A DNA stretch of 64,000 nt from Luteibacter yeojuensis (GTDB lineage Bacteria > Pseudomonadota > Gammaproteobacteria > Xanthomonadales > Rhodanobacteraceae). Positions 35,182 through 43,276 of the stretch are shown in pieces; position 1 is the stretch's first letter, and the number at the start of each line of letters is the position of its first letter. The position numbers and the translations under genes were made by a program. Below the pieces are notes generated by a model that did no database searches, was not told the origin of the DNA, and worked only from the letters and a program-made list of their open reading frames with translations. The stretch spans positions 62,001-126,000 of the forward strand of contig NZ_JAAQTL010000001.1 of NCBI RefSeq assembly GCF_011742875.1, written 5' to 3'.

Positions 35182-37514
35182 CGTGTCTTCTTTGCGGCCG
35201 AATCGAGGAGCTGCACTTTGCCGAGACCGTAAAGCGGACCGTCGATCGGCGCGGTCACGCGAAGGCAGAGATCGTGCTCGCCGCCGGTGCGGGGCAGGGC
35301 GCCGTCGAGGGCGAATCGCTCGCCCAGCGCCTTGCCGGGCGGCAGCGCCAGGCTGGCGAGCAGCGGACCGGTGCAGGTGTCCTGGTGCACTTCCAGCTCG
35401 CCGTACGCCGTCTTCTTTGGATAGGACACCACTTTGGACTGGTCGTGGGCCAGGCCGTAATTGCGTGCGAGCCGCGCCATGTCGACTTGGATACCGGCGA
35501 TGCCGTCCAGCGGCGCCTTCGGATAGAGCCAGCAGGAATGGAAGAGGTCCACGTCGTACACCGGCGTGTCCATCGCGCCAAGGTCGGGCAGCAACGGCAT
35601 GCGCAGGCCAAGACCGCCGTCCGGGCACTTGGTGAATTCGCCGTTGGCGCGGGTGAGCAGGTTGGCGCGGTCGATCGTGCGGGAACGCACGGCGGCGAGC
35701 GGCGTGCCGTCCGGCGCGAAGGTCGTTGCCCGCACTGTCGCGGGCAGGGTTACCTTGAACGCGGCGGTATACGCGGTCGCATTCGCGCCGGGCGCACTGC
35801 CGTCGGTCGTGTAACGCAGCGTGCCGAAGTTCGTCTGGTTGTCGATCCTCACGGTGGCCGTGCCTGACTTGAGGATCGCCGACACCGCCTCGTCCACGTG
35901 AATGGCCGGCGCGAAGGCTGTGTCCGATGCGGCGATGCCCAAGGCCGCATAGCGCCGGAACTGCGCAGGCAGGCGCTGCAGGAAGCCGTTCCAGTTGCGC
36001 GCTTCCTTAGGCGACCACGCGATCTCGGACATGGCGTCCACGCGCGGAAAGAGCGCATGCTGCACGTGTGCGGGCGAGGGGATGAACTCGGCCCATAGCG
36101 TCGCTTCGGTACCGAGCACATGGCCGGCCTGTTCGGGCGTCAGCGAGGCGTCCACCGGCTCGAAACCATAGACACGCTCCAGCGCCAGCACGGACAGCCG
36201 CCCATTGGGCTCGTCCGCGCGATCGCTTTGCAGGTTGTCGAAGTACATCCAGCCGGCCGGGGCGAGCACGACGTCGTGATCCTTCTTCGCGGCGTCGATG
36301 GCGCCCTGGACGCCGCGCCAGGACATCACGGATGCCGTGCGGGGGAGACCGCCCTCGAGGATCTCATCCCAGCCGATGAGGCGCCGGCCATGCTTGCCGA
36401 GGTAATCGCCGAGGCGGTCGGTGAACCAACTCTGCAACGCGTTCTCGTCGGCGATGCCCAGCGATTTCATCTTCGCCTGCACTGCCGGCGAGTTCTTCCA
36501 CTGGTCCTTCACCGCCTCGTCGCCGCCGAGGTGGATGTATGTGGACGGGAACAGGGCCATCACCTCGTCGAGCACGTTCTCGATGAAGGCGAAGCTCTTG
36601 TCGTCCACGTTGTAGAGGTAGGGATTGACGCCCCAGTCCACCGAGACCTTCGGGCGGTCGCCCGTCACGCCGACGATCTCGGGATAGGCGGCCACCGCGG
36701 CCTGGGCGTGGCCCGGCATGTCGAGTTCGGGCACCACCGTGATGTGCCGCATGGCGGCATAGGCCACGACCTCGCGGATCTGCGCCTGCGTATAGAAGCC
36801 GCCGTAGCGCTGCGGCTCGCCGTGCGTGTCCGCGCCGGGAGGGGTCCGCCAGCCGCCCACGCCGGTGAGCTTGGGATAGCGCTTGATCTCGATGCGCCAA
36901 CCCTGGTCGTCGGTGAGGTGCCAATGGAAGACGTTGAGCTTGTGCTCGGCCATCGTGTCGAGTACGTGCTTCACCGTCGCCACGTCGCGGAAGTGTCGCG
37001 CCACGTCGAGCATCAGACCTCGCCATGCGAAGCGCGGCCAGTCGCGGATGGCGACGTCGTGGATGCGGGTGGCACCCCGTTTTCCGTCCGCGGTCGCCAG
37101 CTGCCATAGCGTGACCGCGCCGTAGAACAGGCCGGCGTCGTCGCGTGACGATACCTGCACGCCCTTGTCGTCGACATCCAGCGTGTAGCCCTCGGCCTTG
37201 TCGACCGCCGCGCCGGTGTCGGTGCGGAAAACGATCGCGTGGCCGGCCACCTTGGTCGACGGCATCACGGCGAGGCTCAGGCCACGGCTGCGACGGAGTT
37301 CCGACGCCAGATAGTCCGCCGCGGCCTTCGCGCCCTTGTCGCCGGGCGGATATGCGATCGCCGTGTGCGCATCGATCGCCAGCGAACCCGACATCGGCCT
37401 CACTTCCGCGGGTAGAGGTATCAATGGCACCGCGCTTTCGGCATGCACGGCCACCGTGCCCGCGAGGAACGAGATACCTTGCAGGCACAGGCCCACGAGC
37501 AGGCTACGCTTCAT
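35178..37514 (-). CDS. Beta-N-acetylhexosaminidase, GH20
   Basis: A 778-residue exported hexosaminidase, the first gene of the four-gene glycosidase operon. Signal peptide is at 1-26 (MKRSLLVGLCLQGISFLAG..). The GH20b domain runs to about residue 155. The catalytic barrel shows FAWRGLMLDVARHF, HWHLTDDQGWRIEI, PELDMPGHA and the catalytic pair Asp332-Glu333 in YIHLGGDEA. After the barrel are a chitobiase-type Fn3-like domain (about 555-630) and a further C-terminal beta domain. Removal of terminal GlcNAc from N-glycan antennae or chitooligosaccharides is the expected activity. The ATG at 37514 was chosen over in-frame codons upstream because it opens the signal peptide. Confidence 0.94.
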   Translation of the reverse strand: MKRSLLVGLCLQGISFLAGTVAVHAESAVPLIPLPAEVRPMSGSLAIDAHTAIAYPPGDKGAKAAADYLASELRRSRGLSLAVMPSTKVAGHAIVFRTDTGAAVDKAEGYTLDVDDKGVQVSSRDDAGLFYGAVTLWQLATADGKRGATRIHDVAIRDWPRFAWRGLMLDVARHFRDVATVKHVLDTMAEHKLNVFHWHLTDDQGWRIEIKRYPKLTGVGGWRTPPGADTHGEPQRYGGFYTQAQIREVVAYAAMRHITVVPELDMPGHAQAAVAAYPEIVGVTGDRPKVSVDWGVNPYLYNVDDKSFAFIENVLDEVMALFPSTYIHLGGDEAVKDQWKNSPAVQAKMKSLGIADENALQSWFTDRLGDYLGKHGRRLIGWDEILEGGLPRTASVMSWRGVQGAIDAAKKDHDVVLAPAGWMYFDNLQSDRADEPNGRLSVLALERVYGFEPVDASLTPEQAGHVLGTEATLWAEFIPSPAHVQHALFPRVDAMSEIAWSPKEARNWNGFLQRLPAQFRRYAALGIAASDTAFAPAIHVDEAVSAILKSGTATVRIDNQTNFGTLRYTTDGSAPGANATAYTAAFKVTLPATVRATTFAPDGTPLAAVRSRTIDRANLLTRANGEFTKCPDGGLGLRMPLLPDLGAMDTPVYDVDLFHSCWLYPKAPLDGIAGIQVDMARLARNYGLAHDQSKVVSYPKKTAYGELEVHQDTCTGPLLASLALPPGKALGERFALDGALPRTGGEHDLCLRVTAPIDGPLYGLGKVQLLDSAAKKTR

Positions 37515-37814
37515 CGAAACTCCCATCACTGGAACGTGTACCGCGGATCGCATCGCGCGGGGACGAACGCGTCTCATCGAGCGCTAAAGCGGGTCGAGTC
37601 TTTCCCACGTATGACAGTGTGTCAATATGAATACGACGTTTACTGGTGAAATTGAGTAAAGATCATAGTTGATTCCGCCTGATTTCGTCATCTGGATGTC
37701 GCTCTAAGGTTGCGCAACTTCCTGCCGATGACGTGCCTGAAGAGTCGGGCCGCGGCACTCGAGATGGAAGCGCATTGAAATTGAAGCTCCCCCTTTTGAA
37801 TCATTGAGCTAGCG
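37515..37814. other. Divergent intergenic region before the GH20 operon
   Basis: 300 bp without a gene; the base composition drops from G+C-rich to A+T-rich around 37615. It holds a perfect 13-bp palindrome TGACA-GTG-TGTCA (37612-37624), the second shared motif (37636-37654) and a 10-bp palindrome GTTGCGCAAC (37709-37718). The last resembles the TTGC..GCA heart of the 20-bp fucose element, but the match is loose. Confidence 0.6.
37636..37654 (-). promoter_or_regulatory. Second shared motif, copy before the GH20 operon
   Basis: On the minus strand CAATTTCACCAGTAAACGT, matching 16 of 19 positions of the copy at 23503-23521. The nearby CTGGTGAA..ATTGAG string (plus strand, 37643-37656) also occurs with one extra base at 15499-15513 before fucP. 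The start codon is about 120 bp downstream. Confidence 0.45.
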
Positions 37815-38282
37815 ATGAATAGACCTACCCTGCAGGCAATACAAGATCGCTTATATGTACTCTGCTTTGACGACTACTCGGCGGAGACATTTACGAGCGG
37901 GCTTGTGCCCGGAGCCGACACTTCCGTCAGATGGCAGGCGGCGGTCGATACTTTGTATCGATTGGCTGTTTGTGGGCTCATCTGGTCTCCTTCGCTCCCA
38001 GATTGTCAGGGCGAAGGAGAAGGGCTGGTTGCATACATTGATGAGCTTTCCAAGGTTGACCCATTCCCTCCCGGGGACTTAGCGGATGCATGGTTGGGCC
38101 TGGACGTACTAGCGACGAAACTCTCTACAGACCTAATGAGTAAATATGGCGTTATGGAAAGCAAGGGCGCTCCGAATGAGGCTTTGGGTCGTGCGCTCCA
38201 GTCAATATTTTCGGACCACGGTGTTTCATACGAGATCTACCCCGTGAAGGGCATAACATTAGCGGCAGATCTTCGCCTTTAA
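37815..38282 (+). CDS. Protein of unknown function, lower G+C
   Basis: A 155-residue soluble-looking protein starting MNRPTLQAIQDRLYVLCFDDY. No signal peptide, membrane helix or family was recognised. It is acidic, has two cysteines in its first half (positions 17 and 53), and includes an alpha-helical middle section (YRLAVCGLIW; LATKLSTDLMSKYG). Its base composition and codon choice (ATA, TTA, AGT codons) differ sharply from the neighbours, suggesting transfer. The size and composition resemble small immunity-type proteins, but no toxin gene is next to it, so this is only a thought. It ends 33 bp before an IS end, so it may have come in with, or been cut from, a larger cassette. Confidence 0.6.
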   Translation: MNRPTLQAIQDRLYVLCFDDYSAETFTSGLVPGADTSVRWQAAVDTLYRLAVCGLIWSPSLPDCQGEGEGLVAYIDELSKVDPFPPGDLADAWLGLDVLATKLSTDLMSKYGVMESKGAPNEALGRALQSIFSDHGVSYEIYPVKGITLAADLRL

Positions 38283-38315
38283 GCGGTCAGGCCCGCGTCG
38301 GGTCTTGGCATGATC

Positions 38316-38356
38316 TGGAATGGCCCCCTGATATCGAGGACACCGCGACACGCTTA
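38316..38356. repeat. Terminal inverted repeat (one end only) of the IS2-like element
   Basis: Begins TGGAATGGCCCC, with spaced ATAT, GACA and CACGCTTAA blocks matching the pattern of IS2 ends. The orfB stop codon (TAA, minus strand) lies at its inner edge. The partner end is lost. Confidence 0.6.
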
Positions 38357-39167
38357 AGGTGATGAACCCACACGACGCCTGAACTCCCGAGGCGAACGAT
38401 AGTTCAGGGCGCTGTGAGGATGGTGCTCGTTGTAGTGCTCGAAGACTTCTTCCAGATGCCGCATGGCAGTCGGGGCATCGGGCTTGGGCATGTGTGCGAT
38501 GTAATCGCGCTTTAGCGTTCTGACGAACGACCCGGCCATGCCGTTGCTCTGCGGAGAGCATACCGGCGTGGTCAACGGATCGAGTTCGATCTGGCGTGCA
38601 AACGCCCGTGTCTGGTGAGCGATGTAGAGCGAGCCATTGTCGGTCAGCCGCTCGATGGGGCGATCGGGCAGCGTTGCCCCGAAGCGCTTCTCCACCGCCG
38701 CCAGCATGACATCGCGCATGATGTCGCCCGTTTGACCGCCCGTCGTCGCCGCCCAGCTCAAGGCCTCCCGGTCGCAGCAATCCAGGGCAAAGGTGCCGCG
38801 TACCGATTCGCCCTTATCGCAGCGAAACTCGAAGCCGTTCGAGCACCATCGCTGATTGCTGGTATCGACGGCGACTCGCCCTTCGTGGCGACGCGACCGC
38901 CGAGGCCAGGCAGAGGAACGAACCAGCATCAGCCCGTGTGTGCGCATGATGCGATACACGCGCTTACGATTCACCGGCAAGGCATCACGTGCCTCGCGGT
39001 CGCGGCGTAGCAGCGCCCACGCCCGCCGATAACCGTAACTGGGCAAATGGGCAACGGCCTGACGAATCTCCTGAACCAGGTCAGGATCGCCTGGGGGAGC
39101 GGACACCGACCGGTGCCTTCACTGCCGCCGTGCGCGACACACCGCGGACGTCACAAACCCGCTTCAT
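38354..39167 (-). pseudogene. IS2-like orfB transposase, frameshifted and active-site mutated
   Basis: The integrase-core part (38354-39106) is long and recognisable: [55 protein letters not shown]. The DDE triad is broken. The first Asp is Asn (RWCSNGFEF where IS2 has WCSDGFEF) and the catalytic Glu is Gly (SNGMAGSF where IS2 has SNGIAESF); only the Asp in LTDNGS remains. The expected start ([14 protein letters not shown] at 39167, overlapping the orfA stop) is in another frame and runs into a stop, with a deletion around 39085-39110. This copy cannot transpose. Confidence 0.85.
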
Positions 39168-39457
39168 GGGCCGTCCTCTGGCAGCAAGGGTGCGTGCGCA
39201 ATCCATTTTTTTGACCGGCCGTACTCCACCGCTTCGCGGAGAATCTCGTTCTCCATGGTCTTCTTGCCCAGCAGGCGTTGCAGGGCCTGAATCTCCTTCA
39301 GCGCCGCGGCGAACTGCGACGCCGGCACCACATCCTCGTCCGCCTGAACCGCTGTCAGGCTGCCATCCTGATACAGCTTGCGCCACCGGAACAGCTGGTT
39401 GGCGTTCACTCCGTGCTGGCGGGCCACCAGCGATACCGTCTTCCCAGGCTCGTACAC
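39164..39457 (-). pseudogene. IS2-like orfA, 5'-truncated
   Basis: 97 residues matching most of IS2-type OrfA (InsC): [21 protein letters not shown], an HTH, then the leucine-zipper part [20 protein letters not shown] and the end [15 protein letters not shown]. About 20-25 N-terminal residues are missing and replaced by the fragment of another IS. Its stop overlaps the former orfB start, the arrangement used for programmed frameshifting in this family. Confidence 0.82.
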
Positions 39458-39612
39458 TTCAGAGCCTCGATGTCCAGATGGGCCTCTGCGAGCAGACGCT
39501 TAAGCCGACCGTTCTCGGACTCCAACTCCTTCAGTCGCTTGGCGTCCTCAGCCTCCATGCCGCCGTACTTGGCTCGCCAGGCGTAGAAGCTCGCGGGGCT
39601 GAAGCCAGCCAA
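39458..39612 (-). pseudogene. IS407/IS476-like orfA fragment
   Basis: About 50 residues, GFSPASFYAWRAKYGGM followed by [30 protein letters not shown], are the centre of an IS407-group OrfA (HTH end and zipper). Both ends are missing. The match stops exactly where the IS2-like orfA begins. Confidence 0.75.
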
Positions 39613-39690
39613 ACTGCTACTGTAAAATGCATCGTCGATCCGCTACACGCTCACGACAGCCGTCGATCGGGGAAGGCTAACCCACACCCC

Positions 39691-39717
39691 TAAAGCTTTC
39701 CCCCACCAAGCCGATAA
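39691..39717 (+). promoter_or_regulatory. FliA (sigma-28) promoter of the chemotaxis operon
   Basis: TAAAGCTT (39691-39698), 11-bp spacer, GCCGATAA (39710-39717). This matches the flagellar sigma-28 consensus TAAAGTTT-N11-GCCGATAA in 15 of 16 bases with the right spacing. Transcription would start near 39725, about 48 bp before the first ATG. It ties the whole che operon to the flagellar regulon. Confidence 0.88.
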
Positions 39718-39772
39718 GCCCATCGAACGACCCCCCGGGCGATGTGCGCCAAGGGTCCCAACGGTACGGACG

Positions 39773-40090
39773 ATGGCGAAGAAATCTCCCAAAGACGCCC
39801 CCCGCGCCCCGCTGGCGCTGGATGCCGACCTGCGCATCGGCGCGGCGCCCGCGCTTCGCGATAGGCTGCTGGGTGTCCTGGCGGCCGGCGAGCCCATCGA
39901 ACTCGATGGCGCGGTCGTGGCCCAGGTCGATACGGCGGCCCTGCAGGTCCTCGCGGCGTTTTCCCGCGATGCCCGCGCGGCGGGCCTTCCGGTCGCCTGG
40001 TCCGGTGTCAGCGACCCTCTCCGACGCGGCGTGTCCGTGCTGGGCCTCCATGCTTTGATCGAACTGCCGGCCGACGCCGGCGTGAACTGA
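39773..40090 (+). CDS. STAS-domain protein (first of the che operon)
   Basis: A 105-residue cytoplasmic protein of the STAS fold (anti-sigma-antagonist/MlaB-like): LALDADLRIGAAPALRDRLLGVLAAGEPIELDGAVVAQVDTAALQVLAAFSRDA. The usual phospho-Ser site is replaced by the stretch VDTAALQ, with Thr as the possible acceptor. It is the first gene behind the FliA promoter and 10 bp before cheY. A second STAS gene closes the operon. STAS proteins sit in several che clusters, but their exact job is not established; a scaffold or phosphatase-related role is possible. Confidence 0.8.
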   Translation: MAKKSPKDAPRAPLALDADLRIGAAPALRDRLLGVLAAGEPIELDGAVVAQVDTAALQVLAAFSRDARAAGLPVAWSGVSDPLRRGVSVLGLHALIELPADAGVN

Positions 40091-40100
40091 AGGTGCTCCG

Positions 40101-40463
40101 ATGGCGAAGATTCTTGCGGTAGACGACTCGGCCTCCATGCGCAGCATGGTGGCCTTCACCCTGCGTGGCGCGGGCCATGACGTGGACGAGGCCGACAACG
40201 GCCAGGCCGCGCTGGATACGGCGCGCGGCACGAAGTTCGACCTGGTCCTGGCCGACGTGAACATGCCGGTGATGGACGGTATTTCCATGGTCCGCGAGAT
40301 GCGCACGATGGCCGGCTACAGCGGCGTGCCCATCCTCATGCTCACCACCGAGTCGAACCCGGAAAAGAAGATGGAAGGCAAGGCCGCCGGCGCCACCGGC
40401 TGGCTGGTGAAGCCGTTCGACCCCGACCAGCTGCTGGCCACTGTGGCCCGCGTGCTCGGTTAA
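40101..40463 (+). CDS. cheY: Chemotaxis response regulator CheY
   Basis: A stand-alone 120-residue receiver domain: acidic pocket VDDS (Asp8-Asp9), phospho-acceptor Asp52 in VLADVNMPVMDG, Thr in LMLTTES and Lys in GWLVKPFDPDQL. There is no output domain, so it should signal by binding the flagellar switch or act as a phosphate sink for CheA. It is followed 38 bp later by cheA. Confidence 0.93.
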   Translation: MAKILAVDDSASMRSMVAFTLRGAGHDVDEADNGQAALDTARGTKFDLVLADVNMPVMDGISMVREMRTMAGYSGVPILMLTTESNPEKKMEGKAAGATGWLVKPFDPDQLLATVARVLG

Positions 40464-40501
40464 TCCGTTCCAAGACGTTCCGGCAATCCAGGATCCACCC
40501 C

Positions 40502-42469
40502 ATGTCCAAAGTCGATCTGGCGCAATTCCACAAGGCGTTCCACGAGGAAAGCCTCGATGGCCTCGACGCCATGGAGCAGGCGCTCCTCGCCCTGGACGAG
40601 GGTGCCGACGACCCGGAACTGATCAACGTCGTGTTCCGTGCCGCCCACTCGATCAAGGGCGGCGCGGCCACGTTCGGTTTCACCGACGTGGCGGCCTTCA
40701 CCCACGTGGCCGAGAACCTGATGGAGGAGGTCCGCAGCGGCCGCCGTCCGATGGAGAAGGCCGTGGTGGAGCTGCTGCTCCGCTCGGGCGACACCGTGCG
40801 CGACATGCTGGCCCTGTCGATGGCCGGCAAGTCGGCGGCGACGGCCGACAGCCAGGTCCTGCTGGCCGAGCTGTCGGCGATGGTGTCCGGCGGCACGGCC
40901 GCTGCCCCGGCGGCGGCGAAGGTCGCCGCGCCGGCCGAGGCCATCGAGGGCTGGGACATCGCGTTCCGCCCGTTCGATTACCTGCTGAAGACCGGCAACG
41001 ATCCGGCGCGCATGTTCCGCGAACTCGGCGCCCTGGGTCCGCTGCGCGTCGAATGCGACGCCGGCAAGCTTCCCGCGCTGGCCGACATGGACGCCTCCTC
41101 GTCCTATCTCGGCTGGACGCTCCACCTCGACGCCGGCGCCAAGCGCGCTGCCGTCGAAGGTGTGTTCGACTGGGTGGACGGCGATTGCGACCTCAGCCTG
41201 ACGCCGCGTGTCGCCGCGCCGGTACCGGTCGCCGCCGCTCCGACGGCCCCGTCCGCGCCGCGTGCCGTGCGCGACGTGACCGCGAACAGCGAATCCAGTT
41301 CCGTCCGCGTCGGCATCGAGAAGATCGATACCTTGATCAACCTCGTGGGCGAACTGGTCATCACCCAATCGATGCTCAGCCAGTTCCACGACGGCGTGGA
41401 TGCGTCGCAGTTGGAAATGCTGCGCCACGGGCTCGCCCAACTGAGCCGCCATACGCGCGAGCTGCAGGAAAGCGTCATGAGCATCCGCATGCTGCCCATC
41501 AGCACGGTGTTCAACCGTTTTCCGCGCCTGGTCCGCGACCTGGCGCAGAAGCTGGACAAAAAGGTGGTGCTCGACCTGCGCGGAGAGACCACCGAACTCG
41601 ACAAGACCGTGCTTGAGAAGATCGGCGATCCGCTGGTCCACCTTGTGCGCAATGCCATCGACCATGGCCTGGAAGGTCCGGCCAGGCGCCTCGCCGCCGG
41701 CAAATCGGACACGGGCACGCTGCGCATGGAGGCCTTCCACCGCGGCGGTTCCATCGTGGTCGAAGTGGCCGACGACGGTGCGGGCCTGAACCGCGACGCC
41801 ATCGTGGCGAAGGCCGTGCAGCGCGGCATCATCACGTCGGGCGACGGCATGTCCGACGAGGCGGTGGCCGAACTGATCTTCGAGGCCGGGTTCTCCACGG
41901 CCGCCGCCACCACCGACCTTTCGGGCCGTGGCGTGGGCATGGACGTGGTGCGCCGTAACGTCATGGACCTCGGCGGCACGGTCGGCATCCGCAGCACCCA
42001 GGGCAGCGGCACCACCTTCACGATCACGCTGCCGCTCACGCTCGCGATCATCGACGGCCTCACGGCCGCGGTGGGCGAGGAGACCTACATCGTGCCGCTG
42101 GTGTCCATCGTGGAATCGGTGCAGGTGAAACCGGATGCCATCCGCAGCGTGGCCGGCGGCGGCGAGCTGTTCCGCTTCCGCGACCATTGGCTGCCGATCG
42201 TCCGCTTGTTCGACGTGTTCGGCTGTGATGGCCGCCGCCTGGCGATCGACGAGGGCATCGTGATCGTCGTGGAAGGCGAGGGCACCCGCATCGGCCTGTT
42301 CGTGGACGAACTGATCGGCCAGCAGCAGGCGGTGGTGAAGTCGCTGGAAGCCAACTACCGCCGTGTGGCGGGGATTTCCGGAGCGACCATCCTGGCCGAC
42401 GGCTCGGTGGCGCTGATTGCGGATGTGACCGGCCTTGTCCGGATGCAGGGCCGGAAGAAGGCGGCCTGA
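40502..42469 (+). CDS. cheA: Chemotaxis histidine kinase CheA
   Basis: A 655-residue soluble kinase with all CheA domains. P1/Hpt is at about 1-105 with His49 (AAHSIKGGAATFG), and a P2-like CheY-binding stretch at about 138-225. P3 dimerisation follows (RVGIEKIDTLINLVGELVITQSML). The P4 ATPase has HLVRNAIDHGLEGP, VADDGAGLN and GRGVGMDVV. The P5 CheW-like regulatory domain (from about 520) carries VPLVSIVESV and LGLFVDEL-type strands. It phosphorylates CheY and CheB. There is a 208-bp gap with a REP pair before cheW. Confidence 0.96.
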   Translation: MSKVDLAQFHKAFHEESLDGLDAMEQALLALDEGADDPELINVVFRAAHSIKGGAATFGFTDVAAFTHVAENLMEEVRSGRRPMEKAVVELLLRSGDTVRDMLALSMAGKSAATADSQVLLAELSAMVSGGTAAAPAAAKVAAPAEAIEGWDIAFRPFDYLLKTGNDPARMFRELGALGPLRVECDAGKLPALADMDASSSYLGWTLHLDAGAKRAAVEGVFDWVDGDCDLSLTPRVAAPVPVAAAPTAPSAPRAVRDVTANSESSSVRVGIEKIDTLINLVGELVITQSMLSQFHDGVDASQLEMLRHGLAQLSRHTRELQESVMSIRMLPISTVFNRFPRLVRDLAQKLDKKVVLDLRGETTELDKTVLEKIGDPLVHLVRNAIDHGLEGPARRLAAGKSDTGTLRMEAFHRGGSIVVEVADDGAGLNRDAIVAKAVQRGIITSGDGMSDEAVAELIFEAGFSTAAATTDLSGRGVGMDVVRRNVMDLGGTVGIRSTQGSGTTFTITLPLTLAIIDGLTAAVGEETYIVPLVSIVESVQVKPDAIRSVAGGGELFRFRDHWLPIVRLFDVFGCDGRRLAIDEGIVIVVEGEGTRIGLFVDELIGQQQAVVKSLEANYRRVAGISGATILADGSVALIADVTGLVRMQGRKKAA

Positions 42470-42499
42470 TCCCGCCTGGGCTTCAGCGATGCCCTACCT

Positions 42500-42574
42500 G
42501 TAGGAGCCGCTATGGCGGCGAGGAGATCTCGCGACACCGCGGCAGAGTGCTCTCGCCGCTATAGCGGCTCCTAC
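42500..42574. repeat. REP-type inverted repeat pair, class A
   Basis: Left arm GTAGGAGCCGCTATGGCGGC (one change in the core) and perfect right arm ending GCTCCTAC. This is the only REP pair inside the chemotaxis operon; it lies between cheA and cheW and could lower expression of the downstream genes or mark a processing point. Confidence 0.85.
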
Positions 42575-42677
42575 AACGGCTCCAGGCCGGACATTCCCCC
42601 TCAAGTTCCAACGGCCGCGGCCGATACCCCTTGGGAAGGGGTCCCGAACCGCCGATCCGATCCGCCGTGGGAACGAC

Positions 42678-43193
42678 ATGAACGAGCAAGCCAGCACCGC
42701 CAGCGCCGCGTCCGACGAGGCCGCGCAGTACCTCACCGTCAACCTCGGGAACGAGGAATACGGCGTCGACATCCTCGCCGTCCGTGAAATCCGTGGCTGG
42801 ACACCGGTCACCCGCATTCCGCAGGCGCCGTCCTACGTCCTCGGCGTGCTGAACCTCCGTGGTGCCATCGTTCCTGTGCTGGACCTGCGTCTCCGCTTCG
42901 GCCTCGCCCGCGAGGAATACACGGCCACTACCGTCTGCGTGATCGTGATGGTCGCCGGCCGGCAGTTCGGCGTGGTGGTGGATGCGGTGTCCGACGTCGT
43001 CGACGTCGCCCCGGGTGCCGTTCGTCCGGTGCCGGATATGGGCACCACCGTCGATACCGAATACCTGAAGGGCCTGACTTCCGTCGGCGAGCGCATGGTG
43101 CTGCTCCTCGACGTGGATCGCCTGCTCCAGCCGCAGGATGCCCAGATGCTCGAGGCGGCCCTCGCCTCGCCGGAAGTGAAAGCCGTCGCCTGA
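42678..43193 (+). CDS. cheW: Chemotaxis coupling protein CheW
   Basis: A 171-residue CheW: YLTVNLGNEEYGVDILAVREIRGWTPVTRIPQAPSYVLGVLNLRGAIVPVLDLRLRFG is the complete N-terminal barrel, followed by VIVMVAGRQFGVVVDAVSDV. It bridges the MCP tips and CheA. The C-terminus (LEAALASPEVKAVA) is slightly extended. It is followed by the MCP gene, so receptor and adaptor are made together. Confidence 0.95.
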   Translation: MNEQASTASAASDEAAQYLTVNLGNEEYGVDILAVREIRGWTPVTRIPQAPSYVLGVLNLRGAIVPVLDLRLRFGLAREEYTATTVCVIVMVAGRQFGVVVDAVSDVVDVAPGAVRPVPDMGTTVDTEYLKGLTSVGERMVLLLDVDRLLQPQDAQMLEAALASPEVKAVA

Positions 43194-43276
43194 GCGTACG
43201 AACGCCGGGAGGCCGCAAGGCCTGCCCGCCGTGATGCCTGGTTTGCCCTTGCCGCACCTTGCCGATTGGAACCGCA

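Larger units (their letters stand above)
38316..39612 (-). mobile_element. Decayed chimera of two IS3-family insertion sequences
   Basis: The right part (38316 to about 39457) is an IS2-like element. Its end at 38316 begins TGGAATGGCCCCC and continues to a CGCTTAAG block at about 38356, close to the known IS2 terminal repeat. The left part (about 39458-39612) is a fragment of orfA from an IS407/IS476-like element. The IS2-like left end and the first codons of its orfA are missing, and the join falls inside both orfA genes. No intact transposase remains and no target duplication can be identified. Confidence 0.82.

Noticed and set aside
37709..37718. GTTGCGCAAC palindrome as a third copy of the 20-bp fucose element
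   Set aside because: Only the TTGC..GCA core is shared; length and flanks differ, so it was noted in the intergenic entry but not called as a copy.
38259..39106. The IS2-like orfB frame as a functional transposase gene
   Set aside because: Two catalytic residues of the DDE triad are changed, the start lies in another frame and one IS end is missing.
43205..43225. GGCC-GCAA-GGCC-type hairpin between cheW and the MCP gene as a terminator
   Set aside because: Short stem, no T-run, and the genes on both sides clearly belong to one chemotaxis operon.
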